Below, piece after piece: positions 22,141 to 28,779 of a DNA stretch of 28,779 nucleotides. This DNA comes from JBFXAM01 sp050184295. GTDB lineage: Bacteria; Planctomycetota; Phycisphaerae; UBA1845; Fen-1342. The position numbers were made by a program, and so were the translations under genes. Location of the stretch: contig JBFXAM010000054.1 of the NCBI GenBank assembly GCA_050184295.1, forward strand, positions 1 to 28,779, in the 5' to 3' direction. A model generated the notes under the pieces. It was not told where the DNA came from. It worked only from the letters and a program-made list of their open reading frames with translations, and ran no database searches. Numbering within the stretch: the stretch's first letter is position 1; each line of letters starts with the position of its first letter.

Positions 22141-23848
22141 CGCGCCCAGGGATCCGGCCCGCGGCGCGCCTCGGGCCGGACGCGCGCCGCGCGGCGGGCT
22201 GGCGCCGGACGGCGGCAAGCAAGCCCCCGCGCTCGGCACGCAGGCGCGCCGCGGTGCTCCGCCGCGCAATGCACCGCTTCCTTCCGCGCCGCCGCACCGG
22301 CAGCATCCCGCAAATGCACCGTTGCCGTCGTCTGGAGCGACGCCGGCGCACGCGCTGCGGCTTGCGGTGCGTGCCGCAGCAATCACGTCGGCCGCGGCTG
22401 CAATGGGCCCGCCGCTCTGCCTTGCGTTGATTGTGTGCGGCGCGACCTGCGCGGCGGCGGCGGTGCTCGACGAGTGCTCATTCCACGGCGCGACGCGAGC
22501 GCGCAGCGGCGGCGGGGCGATCGCGATCGTCGCGCTCGCGGCGGCTGCCTCGCTCGCGTGGCGCGCGCGGCTCACGCGGCGCGCGGCAACGGGCGGGGTT
22601 GCCGAACGCGGCGCGCTGCACGGCGCCGCGATATCGACGACGCTCGGCGGCGTCCTGGTCGTGGCAGCGGCATTGTGGGCGCTGGTCGGCGGCGGCGTGC
22701 TGCTGGCGGAATGGTGGCGCGGCGTAGTCACAGCTCACTGGATGCTTTCGATCACCGGGCTCAGCGCTGCGCTTTTCGCACCGCCGGCGTTGATGCTGTT
22801 CGCGGCCGCCGTCGGCACGGCTGTTTCGCTGCGACTGGCGGCCGATTGGGAGGCGTGTCACCGCGCGCATCCGACACGACGAACGGTGCTCGTGCCCGTC
22901 GTCGTTGGCGTCGTTGCGGCGATGCTCGCGCTCGCGTTCACGCCCACGCTCGGGGCGCGCGTGCTCATCGCCATCGTGACGCTGTTCGCGGCGGCGATCG
23001 TTGCGACGATCGCGCCGCCCGAGAGCCGAGCCGATACGGCATCGGCGGTGGGCGGCCGCGGGCGCGCTCCAACGGGGCGAGCTGCGGCGCTCGTGGTCGG
23101 GGCGCTCGCGCTGACGTGTGGGGCGGCCGTGCTCGCGCCCGGTTCGCGGCTCACCAAACACCCGCGGCCCGAATCGCCCACCGACGACGCGCTGACACGC
23201 GAGTTTCACGCCTGGAGCTCCCGCTTGCTGGACGATGTGTACGAGATCGGCGGCCGGCTCCGACCCAACAACCTTGCGCCGGTCGACGCGAGTTCGACGG
23301 GCGCGGCGCGCGGCGACGCGCCGAGCTCGACCGCGGGCGTCACCGACGCGCCGCCCGCGCCCCTGGACTGGCAGATCGACACGCGCTTCGGCGAGTACGA
23401 TGCGGTCGTGATTCACCGCGACGCGGCCGTCGCGCTCGAAGCCGGCCCCGCCGAGCGCTTCGTGCGCCGCGCGGCGTGGAGCCTGCGCCCGGGTGGGCGG
23501 TTGCTCGTTGCGGCGACGCCGCGCGCGAAGCTTGGCGAGCCTGCGGACGACGGCCGGTCGCACGCGCAGCACGTCGTGACGGCGGCGATCGACTTCTGGA
23601 AGGCGACGAAGGACGCGCGCGGCTGGCAGGCGTACTACGTGCGGGTCGAGCGCGGCGCGGCGTCGCGCGGCGTGTCGTTCGAACGCTTCGAAGCGCTCGC
23701 ACTGGGCCGCGACATCGCGGCGTGGCTGCATCGGCAGGAAGCGCCCGACGGCTGGCGCGTGCTGGTCGTGCCCGTCTCGGGTCACCGGCAGTTCCGGGCG
23801 GCGAGCCTCCTGCCGACGGCGGCGCTGATGCCGCCGCCGGCACCCTGA
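22109..23848 (+). CDS. Multi-span membrane protein with methyltransferase-like C-terminal region
   Basis: 579 residues if the TTG at 22109 is used (SD at 22096-22101); a later ATG near residue 99 is possible. The first 75 residues are Pro/Arg/Ala-rich and probably cytoplasmic. About seven hydrophobic helices follow between residues 85 and 350, for example GGVLVVAAALWALVGGGVLL, ALFAPPALMLFAAAVGTAVS and VLVPVVVGVVAAMLAL. After about residue 365 a soluble part contains EYDAVVIHRDAAVAL and FVRRAAWSLRPGGRLLVAA, which resemble the post-SAM strands of methyltransferase or spermidine-synthase-like domains fused to membrane carriers. No SAM motif I is visible, so catalysis is doubtful. Family not recognised. 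It is the last gene of the panB cluster and ends 45 bases from the convergent NagB-PIG-L gene. Confidence 0.75.
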   Translation: MARRSRRGPGDAPRDPARGAPRAGRAPRGGLAPDGGKQAPALGTQARRGAPPRNAPLPSAPPHRQHPANAPLPSSGATPAHALRLAVRAAAITSAAAAMGPPLCLALIVCGATCAAAAVLDECSFHGATRARSGGGAIAIVALAAAASLAWRARLTRRAATGGVAERGALHGAAISTTLGGVLVVAAALWALVGGGVLLAEWWRGVVTAHWMLSITGLSAALFAPPALMLFAAAVGTAVSLRLAADWEACHRAHPTRRTVLVPVVVGVVAAMLALAFTPTLGARVLIAIVTLFAAAIVATIAPPESRADTASAVGGRGRAPTGRAAALVVGALALTCGAAVLAPGSRLTKHPRPESPTDDALTREFHAWSSRLLDDVYEIGGRLRPNNLAPVDASSTGAARGDAPSSTAGVTDAPPAPLDWQIDTRFGEYDAVVIHRDAAVALEAGPAERFVRRAAWSLRPGGRLLVAATPRAKLGEPADDGRSHAQHVVTAAIDFWKATKDARGWQAYYVRVERGAASRGVSFERFEALALGRDIAAWLHRQEAPDGWRVLVVPVSGHRQFRAASLLPTAALMPPPAP

Positions 23849-23893
23849 GTGCGGCGACGTCGGCAATGGTGTGCGCGCGGCGGCGACGGCGCA

Positions 23894-25861
23894 TCAATCG
23901 GGCGCGTCGGGCTTCCAGCGGACGAACGCCTCGATCGCCTGGTATTCGGGCAGCCCGAGGCGGTCGTAGAGCTCGGCGGTGTTGCGGTTGCGGTCCTCGG
24001 CCCGTTGCCAGAACTCGCGCGTATCCCACGGTCCCGGAAACAGCGCCTCGTCCTTCTGGCTCTGATGCTTGAAGATCGCCATCCGTTTGCGCTCCACTTC
24101 ATCGGGGCTGAGCGGAACCGCCATGTCGATCGCGTGCGGCTCCCATTCCTGCCACGCGCCGCGGTAATGCCAGATGTCGCACTCGCGCATCCACGGCTCG
24201 TCGGCGAGCGTGCGGATCGCCGTGTTGATCGCGGACAGGCAGACCCGGTGCGTGCCGTGCGGATCCGACAGGTCGCCGGCGGCGTAGAGCTGGTGCGGCC
24301 GCACCTGTTCCAATAGCTCGGCCACAATCCGCACATCGTTGTCGCTCAGAGGCTTCTTCTTCACCCGCCCGGTCTCGTAGAACGGCATGTCGAGGAAGTG
24401 GATGCGGTCGGGTTGCACGCCGCTGAACAGCGCCGCGGCCTCGGCCTCGGTGCGTCGGATGAGGGCCTTGATTCTCTGGACGGCGGTGCTGTCCACTGCT
24501 CCGGGCAGCTTCTTGGCGACGAAAGACTGGACCGCTTCCTCGATCCGCGCCGCGTCGGCCTCGCCGAAGAGCTCGAAGGCGTGGCAGAACTCGGTGACGA
24601 AGTTGACGTGCCGCACCGCTTCCTCGTCCCACACGGCGATGTTGCCGGAGGTCTGGTAGGCGACATGAACCTCGTGCCTGTGCTGGCAGAGCCGGATGAG
24701 CGTTCCGCCCATGGAGATGACGTCGTCGTCGGGGTGGGGGCTGAAAACGAGCACACGCTTGGGGAAGACATCAGCCGTGCCGTCGCGCCGCGGGCGGTTG
24801 GGCTTGCCGCCGGGCCACCCGGTGATCGTGTCCTGCAACGCGCGAAAGACCGAGATGTTCACGTCATACGCCGATCCGCGGGCGCTGAGCAGCTCCTGCA
24901 GCCCGTGCTCGTTGTAGTCCTCGCTCACGAGCTTGAGGATCGGCTTGTCCACCTTGAGTGCCAGCCAGATCACCGCGCGCCGCGTGAGCGCCGCGTCCCA
25001 GGTCAGGCCGGCATCGGCCACCGGGCCGAGCAGCCACGGCGTCTTGATCGGCGTCAGCTCGCCGGCGCTGGCTTCGTCGAGCACGACGTGAACGTTGGCG
25101 TGCTCCTGAAGGTAGCTGGCCGCGACCGAGCTGGTCACGGGACCTTCGAGCGCCGCGCGCATGATGGCGGCCTTGGCTTCGCCGAACGCAAGCAGCGTGA
25201 TCCGGCGCGCGTCCAGGATCGTGCCGACGCCCATCGTGATCGCACGGTGCGGGACGTTCCACTCGCCGAAGAAGTCGCTCGCGGCGTCCATACGCGTCAC
25301 GCGATCCAGCGTGATCAGGCGCGTGCGACTGTGGCGACCGGACCCGGGCTCGTTGAAACCAATGTGCCCGGTGCGGCCGATGCCGAGCAGTTGGAAGTCA
25401 ATGCCGCCGGCGGCGCGGATCCGCTCGTCATACGAGCGGCAAAACTCGGCGACGCGTTCGAGCGGCAACGTGCCGTCGGGGACGTTGACGTCGCCGGGGT
25501 CGATGTCGACGTGGTCGAAGAGATATTCGGCCATGAAACGGCGGTAGCTCTGGAGCGACTCGGGCTGCATCGGCCAGTATTCGTCGAGGTTGAAGCTCAC
25601 GACGTTGCGGAACGAGAGACCCTCCGCGCGATGCAGCCGCACGAGCTCGTCATAGACGCCCTGCGGCGTGGAGCCCGTGGCGAGGCCCAGCACGCAGCGC
25701 TGCCCGGCGCTCGCCTTGGCGCGGATCAGCTCGGCGATTTCGCGCGCGACGCCGGCGGAGGCAGCGGCGGGCGAGCGATAGACGGAAACCGCGCCGTTGG
25801 ACGCGCCGCGGGCCGGCGCGTCGCTGGATTGCAGGGGGAGCCGAAGCGTGCGGTTGCTCAT
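23894..25861 (-). CDS. Glucosamine-6-phosphate deaminase-like / PIG-L deacetylase fusion protein
   Basis: 655 residues. The N-terminal part (about 20-300) is NagB-like: phosphate loop LGLATGSTPQGVYDELV (58-74), FNLDEYW with Asp93 (general base), and GIGRTGHIGFNEPGS at 160-174. In E. coli NagB the equivalent of Thr164 is the catalytic-triad Asp141; His166 and Glu171 are kept. The C-terminal part (about 367-640) is a PIG-L/LmbE deacetylase with the zinc motif SPHPDDD (374-380) and the distal DPHGTH (533-538). Such fusions are known in Bacteroidetes and planctomycetes as long NagB proteins. Probable role: amino-sugar phosphate metabolism, possibly deacetylation followed by deamination, but this is inference. 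GAGGA seven bases before the ATG at 25861 fixes the start. Confidence 0.93.
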   Translation of the reverse strand: MSNRTLRLPLQSSDAPARGASNGAVSVYRSPAAASAGVAREIAELIRAKASAGQRCVLGLATGSTPQGVYDELVRLHRAEGLSFRNVVSFNLDEYWPMQPESLQSYRRFMAEYLFDHVDIDPGDVNVPDGTLPLERVAEFCRSYDERIRAAGGIDFQLLGIGRTGHIGFNEPGSGRHSRTRLITLDRVTRMDAASDFFGEWNVPHRAITMGVGTILDARRITLLAFGEAKAAIMRAALEGPVTSSVAASYLQEHANVHVVLDEASAGELTPIKTPWLLGPVADAGLTWDAALTRRAVIWLALKVDKPILKLVSEDYNEHGLQELLSARGSAYDVNISVFRALQDTITGWPGGKPNRPRRDGTADVFPKRVLVFSPHPDDDVISMGGTLIRLCQHRHEVHVAYQTSGNIAVWDEEAVRHVNFVTEFCHAFELFGEADAARIEEAVQSFVAKKLPGAVDSTAVQRIKALIRRTEAEAAALFSGVQPDRIHFLDMPFYETGRVKKKPLSDNDVRIVAELLEQVRPHQLYAAGDLSDPHGTHRVCLSAINTAIRTLADEPWMRECDIWHYRGAWQEWEPHAIDMAVPLSPDEVERKRMAIFKHQSQKDEALFPGPWDTREFWQRAEDRNRNTAELYDRLGLPEYQAIEAFVRWKPDAPD

Positions 25862-26053
25862 TCGACGATCCTCGCGCGGGGCGCACGGACACGATGGCGT
25901 ATCGGCCGTCGGCGGCTTCACGCGGCATGGTACAGCGCGATGCGCGGAGGGAGAAAGCCGAACGGCGCTGCCCGACGGGCTGACGGCGGGCGGCAGAAAT
26001 GCGGGCGACACTTCGCGTATTCGTTCACATCGCGGCCCGGTGAAACGGAGGAA

Positions 26054-27853
26054 TCAGTGCTTCCCCGTAGTCGAGAGTGCCTGGCGGCCGGCCGCCTCAC
26101 CGCTTCCGCGCGGCAAATCGTAGAGAATCCGCGCGGTTTGGCGCCCCTGGCCCACGAGCGGTGCGCCGCTGATCGCGAAGAAGTCGCTGCTCGCGCCGCG
26201 CCACACCCGTGCCGCGACACCGAGCAGGGCCGTGTCCACGCTCTCGGCGCACGCGTCGCTCGCGCCACCGTCGATCCGGGCTTTGCCGCGCTCGGTTTGC
26301 AGAAAGCGGAGCAGGAAGTGCGTGGGCGCCGGGTATAGGCTTAGGAGCAATTGGTCCCAGCACGCCACGCAGCGCGTCTGGCCGCTGAACCGCACCTCGT
26401 TCTGGTTCCAGAGGTCGAACGTTGCGTTCGTCGACACCGGCCGCACGCCGTCCTGGCGCAGATCGACTGCCGCCGGCACGAGCGTCAACTCCGTGTCCAG
26501 GCGAATGATCTCGCCGCTGAGCCCGCCCAGCAGCAACTCCGACGCGAAGAAGTCGAGCAGCAGTTGATCCGGCGTGAAGTCATACTGAAAGCCGTCGAGG
26601 TCAAGTTGCCCCGCGACCGACGTCGCTTCGCAGCACACACCCCCCGCGTCGCGCACGACGCAGTCGCGCGGCGCAGCGCCGTGGTCCCCGCAGAGCGATT
26701 GATACGCCCAGGCGTTGTAGTCCCAGGCCGCCGTGCGGGCGTAGTCGACCTGAATCGCGCCGCCGGTGAGATGATTCCAGCGGATCTCGCGCCCTTCGCT
26801 GTCGACCGCCCATGCCAGGACGTAGCCGCGAATCACGTAGTCGCCCGGCACGTCGCCATCGGGCCGTCCGGGTGGGTTACTTGGATCCAGAACCGCCCAC
26901 GGCGAGACACCCGCCGGCTGCCCGGTTGCGGCGGACCAGTAGAGCGGCTGGTTGGGTGTGAGGTTGATGCGGTTGTCGACGCGGTTCCAACCGGGTTGGC
27001 CGCCCGACGTAAGCGGTGGATCGCCGTGGACAAAGTACAGTTGCACGGCGATGGGCTCGTGGTAGTCATTTGCGAGCGAGACAAACGTGTCGGCGACGAC
27101 GTTGCCGCTGCGGTCAAAGCGCACCTCGACGGCGGGGTAGATCAGCAGGCTGCCTTTTTGCGTGAAACTCGTGCGCTGGGCCGGCAGCACGGTGACGGTC
27201 GCGCTGCATGTGCTCACGTTGCCGGCCGCATCCACCGACGTCCACGTCACCGTGTTCACCGAGTCCGACGCGAAACCACACGCCGGAGCATCGTGCGTGA
27301 GCGTCACGTCGGGGTCGCAGTCGTCCAGCGCCGTGGCGCTGCCGAGCCAGTCGAGAAGAAACGTGTCGCAGAGGAACTCGCCACGCTCGACCACGATGGC
27401 GGGCGGGCACACGATCGTAGGCGGCGTCTCATCGCGTACGAGAACGGCCGCATCGCACGTCGACGACGCGCCGGCCGCGTCGGCGGCTCGGAGCGTCACG
27501 GTGTGCGACCCGCAGCCGCAGAGCTCGATCTGCGGCGAGCACGGGACTGGCTCGCCGTCCACCGCGACGATGCAGAGCTCGACGAGGTCTGCCGGGCCGT
27601 CGGGGTCGTACGATCGGTCGTCAATGTGGGCGACCGTGACCATCGCGCAGCCGCCCGTCTGCGTCGCGACATTCGCCGGGCGGCACTTTGCGACGGGTGC
27701 CGCGTTCTCACCGGCCATGCCGGTGTGCGCCGCGAGCAGCGCCGCGATCGTGGCGGCAAGCGCCTGCCGGATGACGGCGACGCGGGCGAGCGCCGTTCCA
27801 CGTCCGAGCTGCGGGGCGCGCGAATCGCGCGCAACCCGTGTGCGACTTGGCAT
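26054..27853 (-). CDS. Secreted HYR-domain (Ig-like) protein
   Basis: 599 residues from the ATG at 27853. A basic n-region is followed by the hydrophobic VIRQALAATIAALLAAHTGMAG (in part about 27-48), a signal peptide with likely cleavage near residue 48. Residues about 52-140 form a Cys-rich Ig/PKD-like domain (DDRSYDPDGPADLVELCIV, in part), and 141-225 form a HYR domain (DETPPTIVCPPAIVVERGEF ... TWTSVDAAGNVSTCSATVTV), with the expected Cys spacing. The remaining 370 residues, with several Cys and beta-like segments, are not recognised. HYR modules mediate adhesion in extracellular proteins. Starts at ATG 27922 or TTG 27943 would only lengthen the n-region; none has a convincing Shine-Dalgarno site, so the start is uncertain. 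Confidence 0.85.
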   Translation of the reverse strand: MPSRTRVARDSRAPQLGRGTALARVAVIRQALAATIAALLAAHTGMAGENAAPVAKCRPANVATQTGGCAMVTVAHIDDRSYDPDGPADLVELCIVAVDGEPVPCSPQIELCGCGSHTVTLRAADAAGASSTCDAAVLVRDETPPTIVCPPAIVVERGEFLCDTFLLDWLGSATALDDCDPDVTLTHDAPACGFASDSVNTVTWTSVDAAGNVSTCSATVTVLPAQRTSFTQKGSLLIYPAVEVRFDRSGNVVADTFVSLANDYHEPIAVQLYFVHGDPPLTSGGQPGWNRVDNRINLTPNQPLYWSAATGQPAGVSPWAVLDPSNPPGRPDGDVPGDYVIRGYVLAWAVDSEGREIRWNHLTGGAIQVDYARTAAWDYNAWAYQSLCGDHGAAPRDCVVRDAGGVCCEATSVAGQLDLDGFQYDFTPDQLLLDFFASELLLGGLSGEIIRLDTELTLVPAAVDLRQDGVRPVSTNATFDLWNQNEVRFSGQTRCVACWDQLLLSLYPAPTHFLLRFLQTERGKARIDGGASDACAESVDTALLGVAARVWRGASSDFFAISGAPLVGQGRQTARILYDLPRGSGEAAGRQALSTTGKH

Positions 27854-28677
27854 ATGGACGTGCGATCGCCGTACGCCGCGCCGGTGGTTGCGCCACGCGG
27901 CGCGTGTTGCGCGCGCGCCCATCGGCTCGTTGCGAGCTTTCAATCCGGACCCCCCCAGAGGTCGGCTTAACGCTTCCGCGGAACCGGTTTCGACATCTCT
28001 CGCTGCGAATTCGTAACTATTTTATCTGAAAACAGGTTAACGTCGGATTGGAACGGTTGCAACCTCGAATACGATCCGCACTGCGGTGCGGCGGGCCACG
28101 CCCACACCGCGTCGAACCCGGGTGATCCCCAGCGCACCAGTCTCGGATCATCGGCGCTGATTCATTCTCGGTCGCAACGAGACGGGTCGCAGCGAAGAGT
28201 CGCGGCGGCACCCAGAATCGGCGGCCGCAAGAAAAAAAGAAGCAGCGAGAAGGGGCGGAGGAATCGCTCGGGTTCGCGATGCGTGTCGCCGGGTGCGAGT
28301 TCGTCGATGTGAGCGTGAGCGGCGTCGATCGGTCGCCCGCGGAAGCGCGAGCCCGACGACCGGCTCCGTCCATAATCGCGCACAATGCCGTCGTACTGCG
28401 GTAGTTCACGCTCTTGCTCGCCGTCAAACGAGGGGAATCCGCGATGACGGCAGTGCGATTCTCCTGGACGCCGGAATCGGGATTGTCCGCGCCCCGCTCG
28501 GCACCGGCGACGTGGCGGTGATCCGAATGGCCGTCGTGCGGCGGTCACCGTCACGAGACGAATCCCCGCACCCGTCGAGCAGCGCGGAATTGCACGCGGT
28601 GCGCGATTCCGTGACGCGCCCTCCGCGGTTCGCCGTTCAACGGCCTACCGCTGCGGCTTCACGCTCCCGCGCCGCGT
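27854..28677. other. Long intergenic region upstream of the HYR gene
   Basis: 824 bases with no gene I can support; open frames on both strands are Arg/Ser-rich and domain-free. An AT-rich island at about 28008-28040 stands out against the GC-rich background and contains TAAAAT on the minus strand (28019-28024), a possible -10 box for the HYR gene, without a good -35 partner. An A-rich tract (28229-28240) gives a U-run on the minus strand that could belong to a terminator of the upstream minus-strand gene, though I see no strong stem before it. Confidence 0.45.
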
Positions 28678-28698
28678 CTACGGCTGCGGCTTCACGCT
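28645..28698. repeat. 21-bp direct repeat spanning a stop codon
   Basis: Copies at 28645-28665 and 28678-28698 match at 20 of 21 positions and are spaced by exactly 33 bases, so both lie in the same minus-strand frame. Each copy encodes an SVKPQ-type ending followed by TAG. Confidence 0.7.
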
Positions 28699-28779
28699 GG
28701 TCGGCGTGGCCGTCGGCGTCGCGCCGCTTGCCGGCTCATCGGGGATGAGCGTCGGCGCGGGGTTCAGTTCGCCGCCGGG
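28678..28779 (-). CDS. C-terminal end of a minus-strand gene, start outside the window
   Basis: The minus-strand frame entering at the right edge reads 33 residues to a TAG at 28678-28680: GELNPAPTLIPDEPASGATP followed by TATPTSVKPQP (in parts). The Pro/Thr/Ala-rich, acidic and low-Arg composition is unlike the shadow frames of this region and resembles the tail of an exported protein or lipoprotein. It is too short to name. The direct repeat described separately overlaps its end. Confidence 0.5.
   Translation of the reverse strand, partial: PGGELNPAPTLIPDEPASGATPTATPTSVKPQP

Noticed and set aside
22435..24072. A 1.6-kb plus-strand frame overlapping the membrane-protein gene
   Set aside because: Extremely Arg/Ala-rich, no hydrophobic helices or motifs; a +1 shadow of the membrane protein.
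24398..26338. A 1.9-kb plus-strand open frame
   Set aside because: Antisense to the NagB-PIG-L and HYR genes; no recognisable domain.
26351..27970. A 1.6-kb plus-strand open frame
   Set aside because: Antisense to the HYR gene; Arg/Val/Ala-rich without domains, while the minus strand has a signal peptide and HYR motifs.
28017..28427. A minus-strand frame of 136 codons upstream of the HYR gene
   Set aside because: No motif, Ser/Arg/Pro-rich, and overlapping open frames exist on both strands. The region is better treated as intergenic.

Overview
This is a GC-rich window of about 28.8 kb whose gene content points to a planctomycete, probably of the Phycisphaerae or a neighbouring class (inference). 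Three things support this. There is a truncated pseudopilin-like protein with an H-Xn-DG tail at the left edge. Two secreted proteins end in the same dockerin-like calcium-binding module built around a DIDAFVLAL-type core. A large HYR-domain secreted protein lies near the right edge. No rRNA, tRNA, CRISPR array, insertion sequence or phage gene was recognised, so this looks like ordinary chromosome.

Left part (1-3555): the truncated pseudopilin-like gene, a VOC-family protein, an exported SGNH/GDSL esterase, a small membrane protein on the minus strand and a MmcQ/YjbR-family protein on the plus strand.

Next comes a long minus-strand run (10216 down to 3977) of nine genes: an ExoD-like membrane protein, a tandem DinB-DinB fusion, Dps, an ADP-ribosylglycohydrolase, a DinB protein, a RidA-like protein, an alpha/beta hydrolase, a four-helix membrane protein and another DinB protein. 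Dps, glycohydrolase, DinB and RidA are joined by three successive 4-bp ATGA overlaps. The run holds four DinB domains with complete His triads, three of them in one related branch, and it looks like a stress or detoxification operon. It is the best candidate here for an undescribed system.

Middle (10490-17459): a dipeptide-epimerase-like enolase-superfamily enzyme diverges from asnS. The AsnRS carries a coiled-coil insertion of about 65 residues. Two secreted proteins follow, a PQQ-like beta-propeller protein and an unrecognised one, sharing the C-terminal dockerin-like module.

Right part (17549-28779): a REC-GGDEF-HD-GYP regulator whose HD-GYP metal site is degenerate lies on the minus strand. 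It diverges from a tightly packed plus-strand cluster of panB, a zinc-ribbon methyltransferase, birA and a multi-span membrane protein with a methyltransferase-like tail. Convergent to that is a NagB/PIG-L fusion, then the HYR-domain protein. The last bases hold the C-terminal end of one more minus-strand gene that starts outside the window.

Functions rest on motifs read by eye. No database search was possible, so family names are recognition calls and system-level statements are inference.
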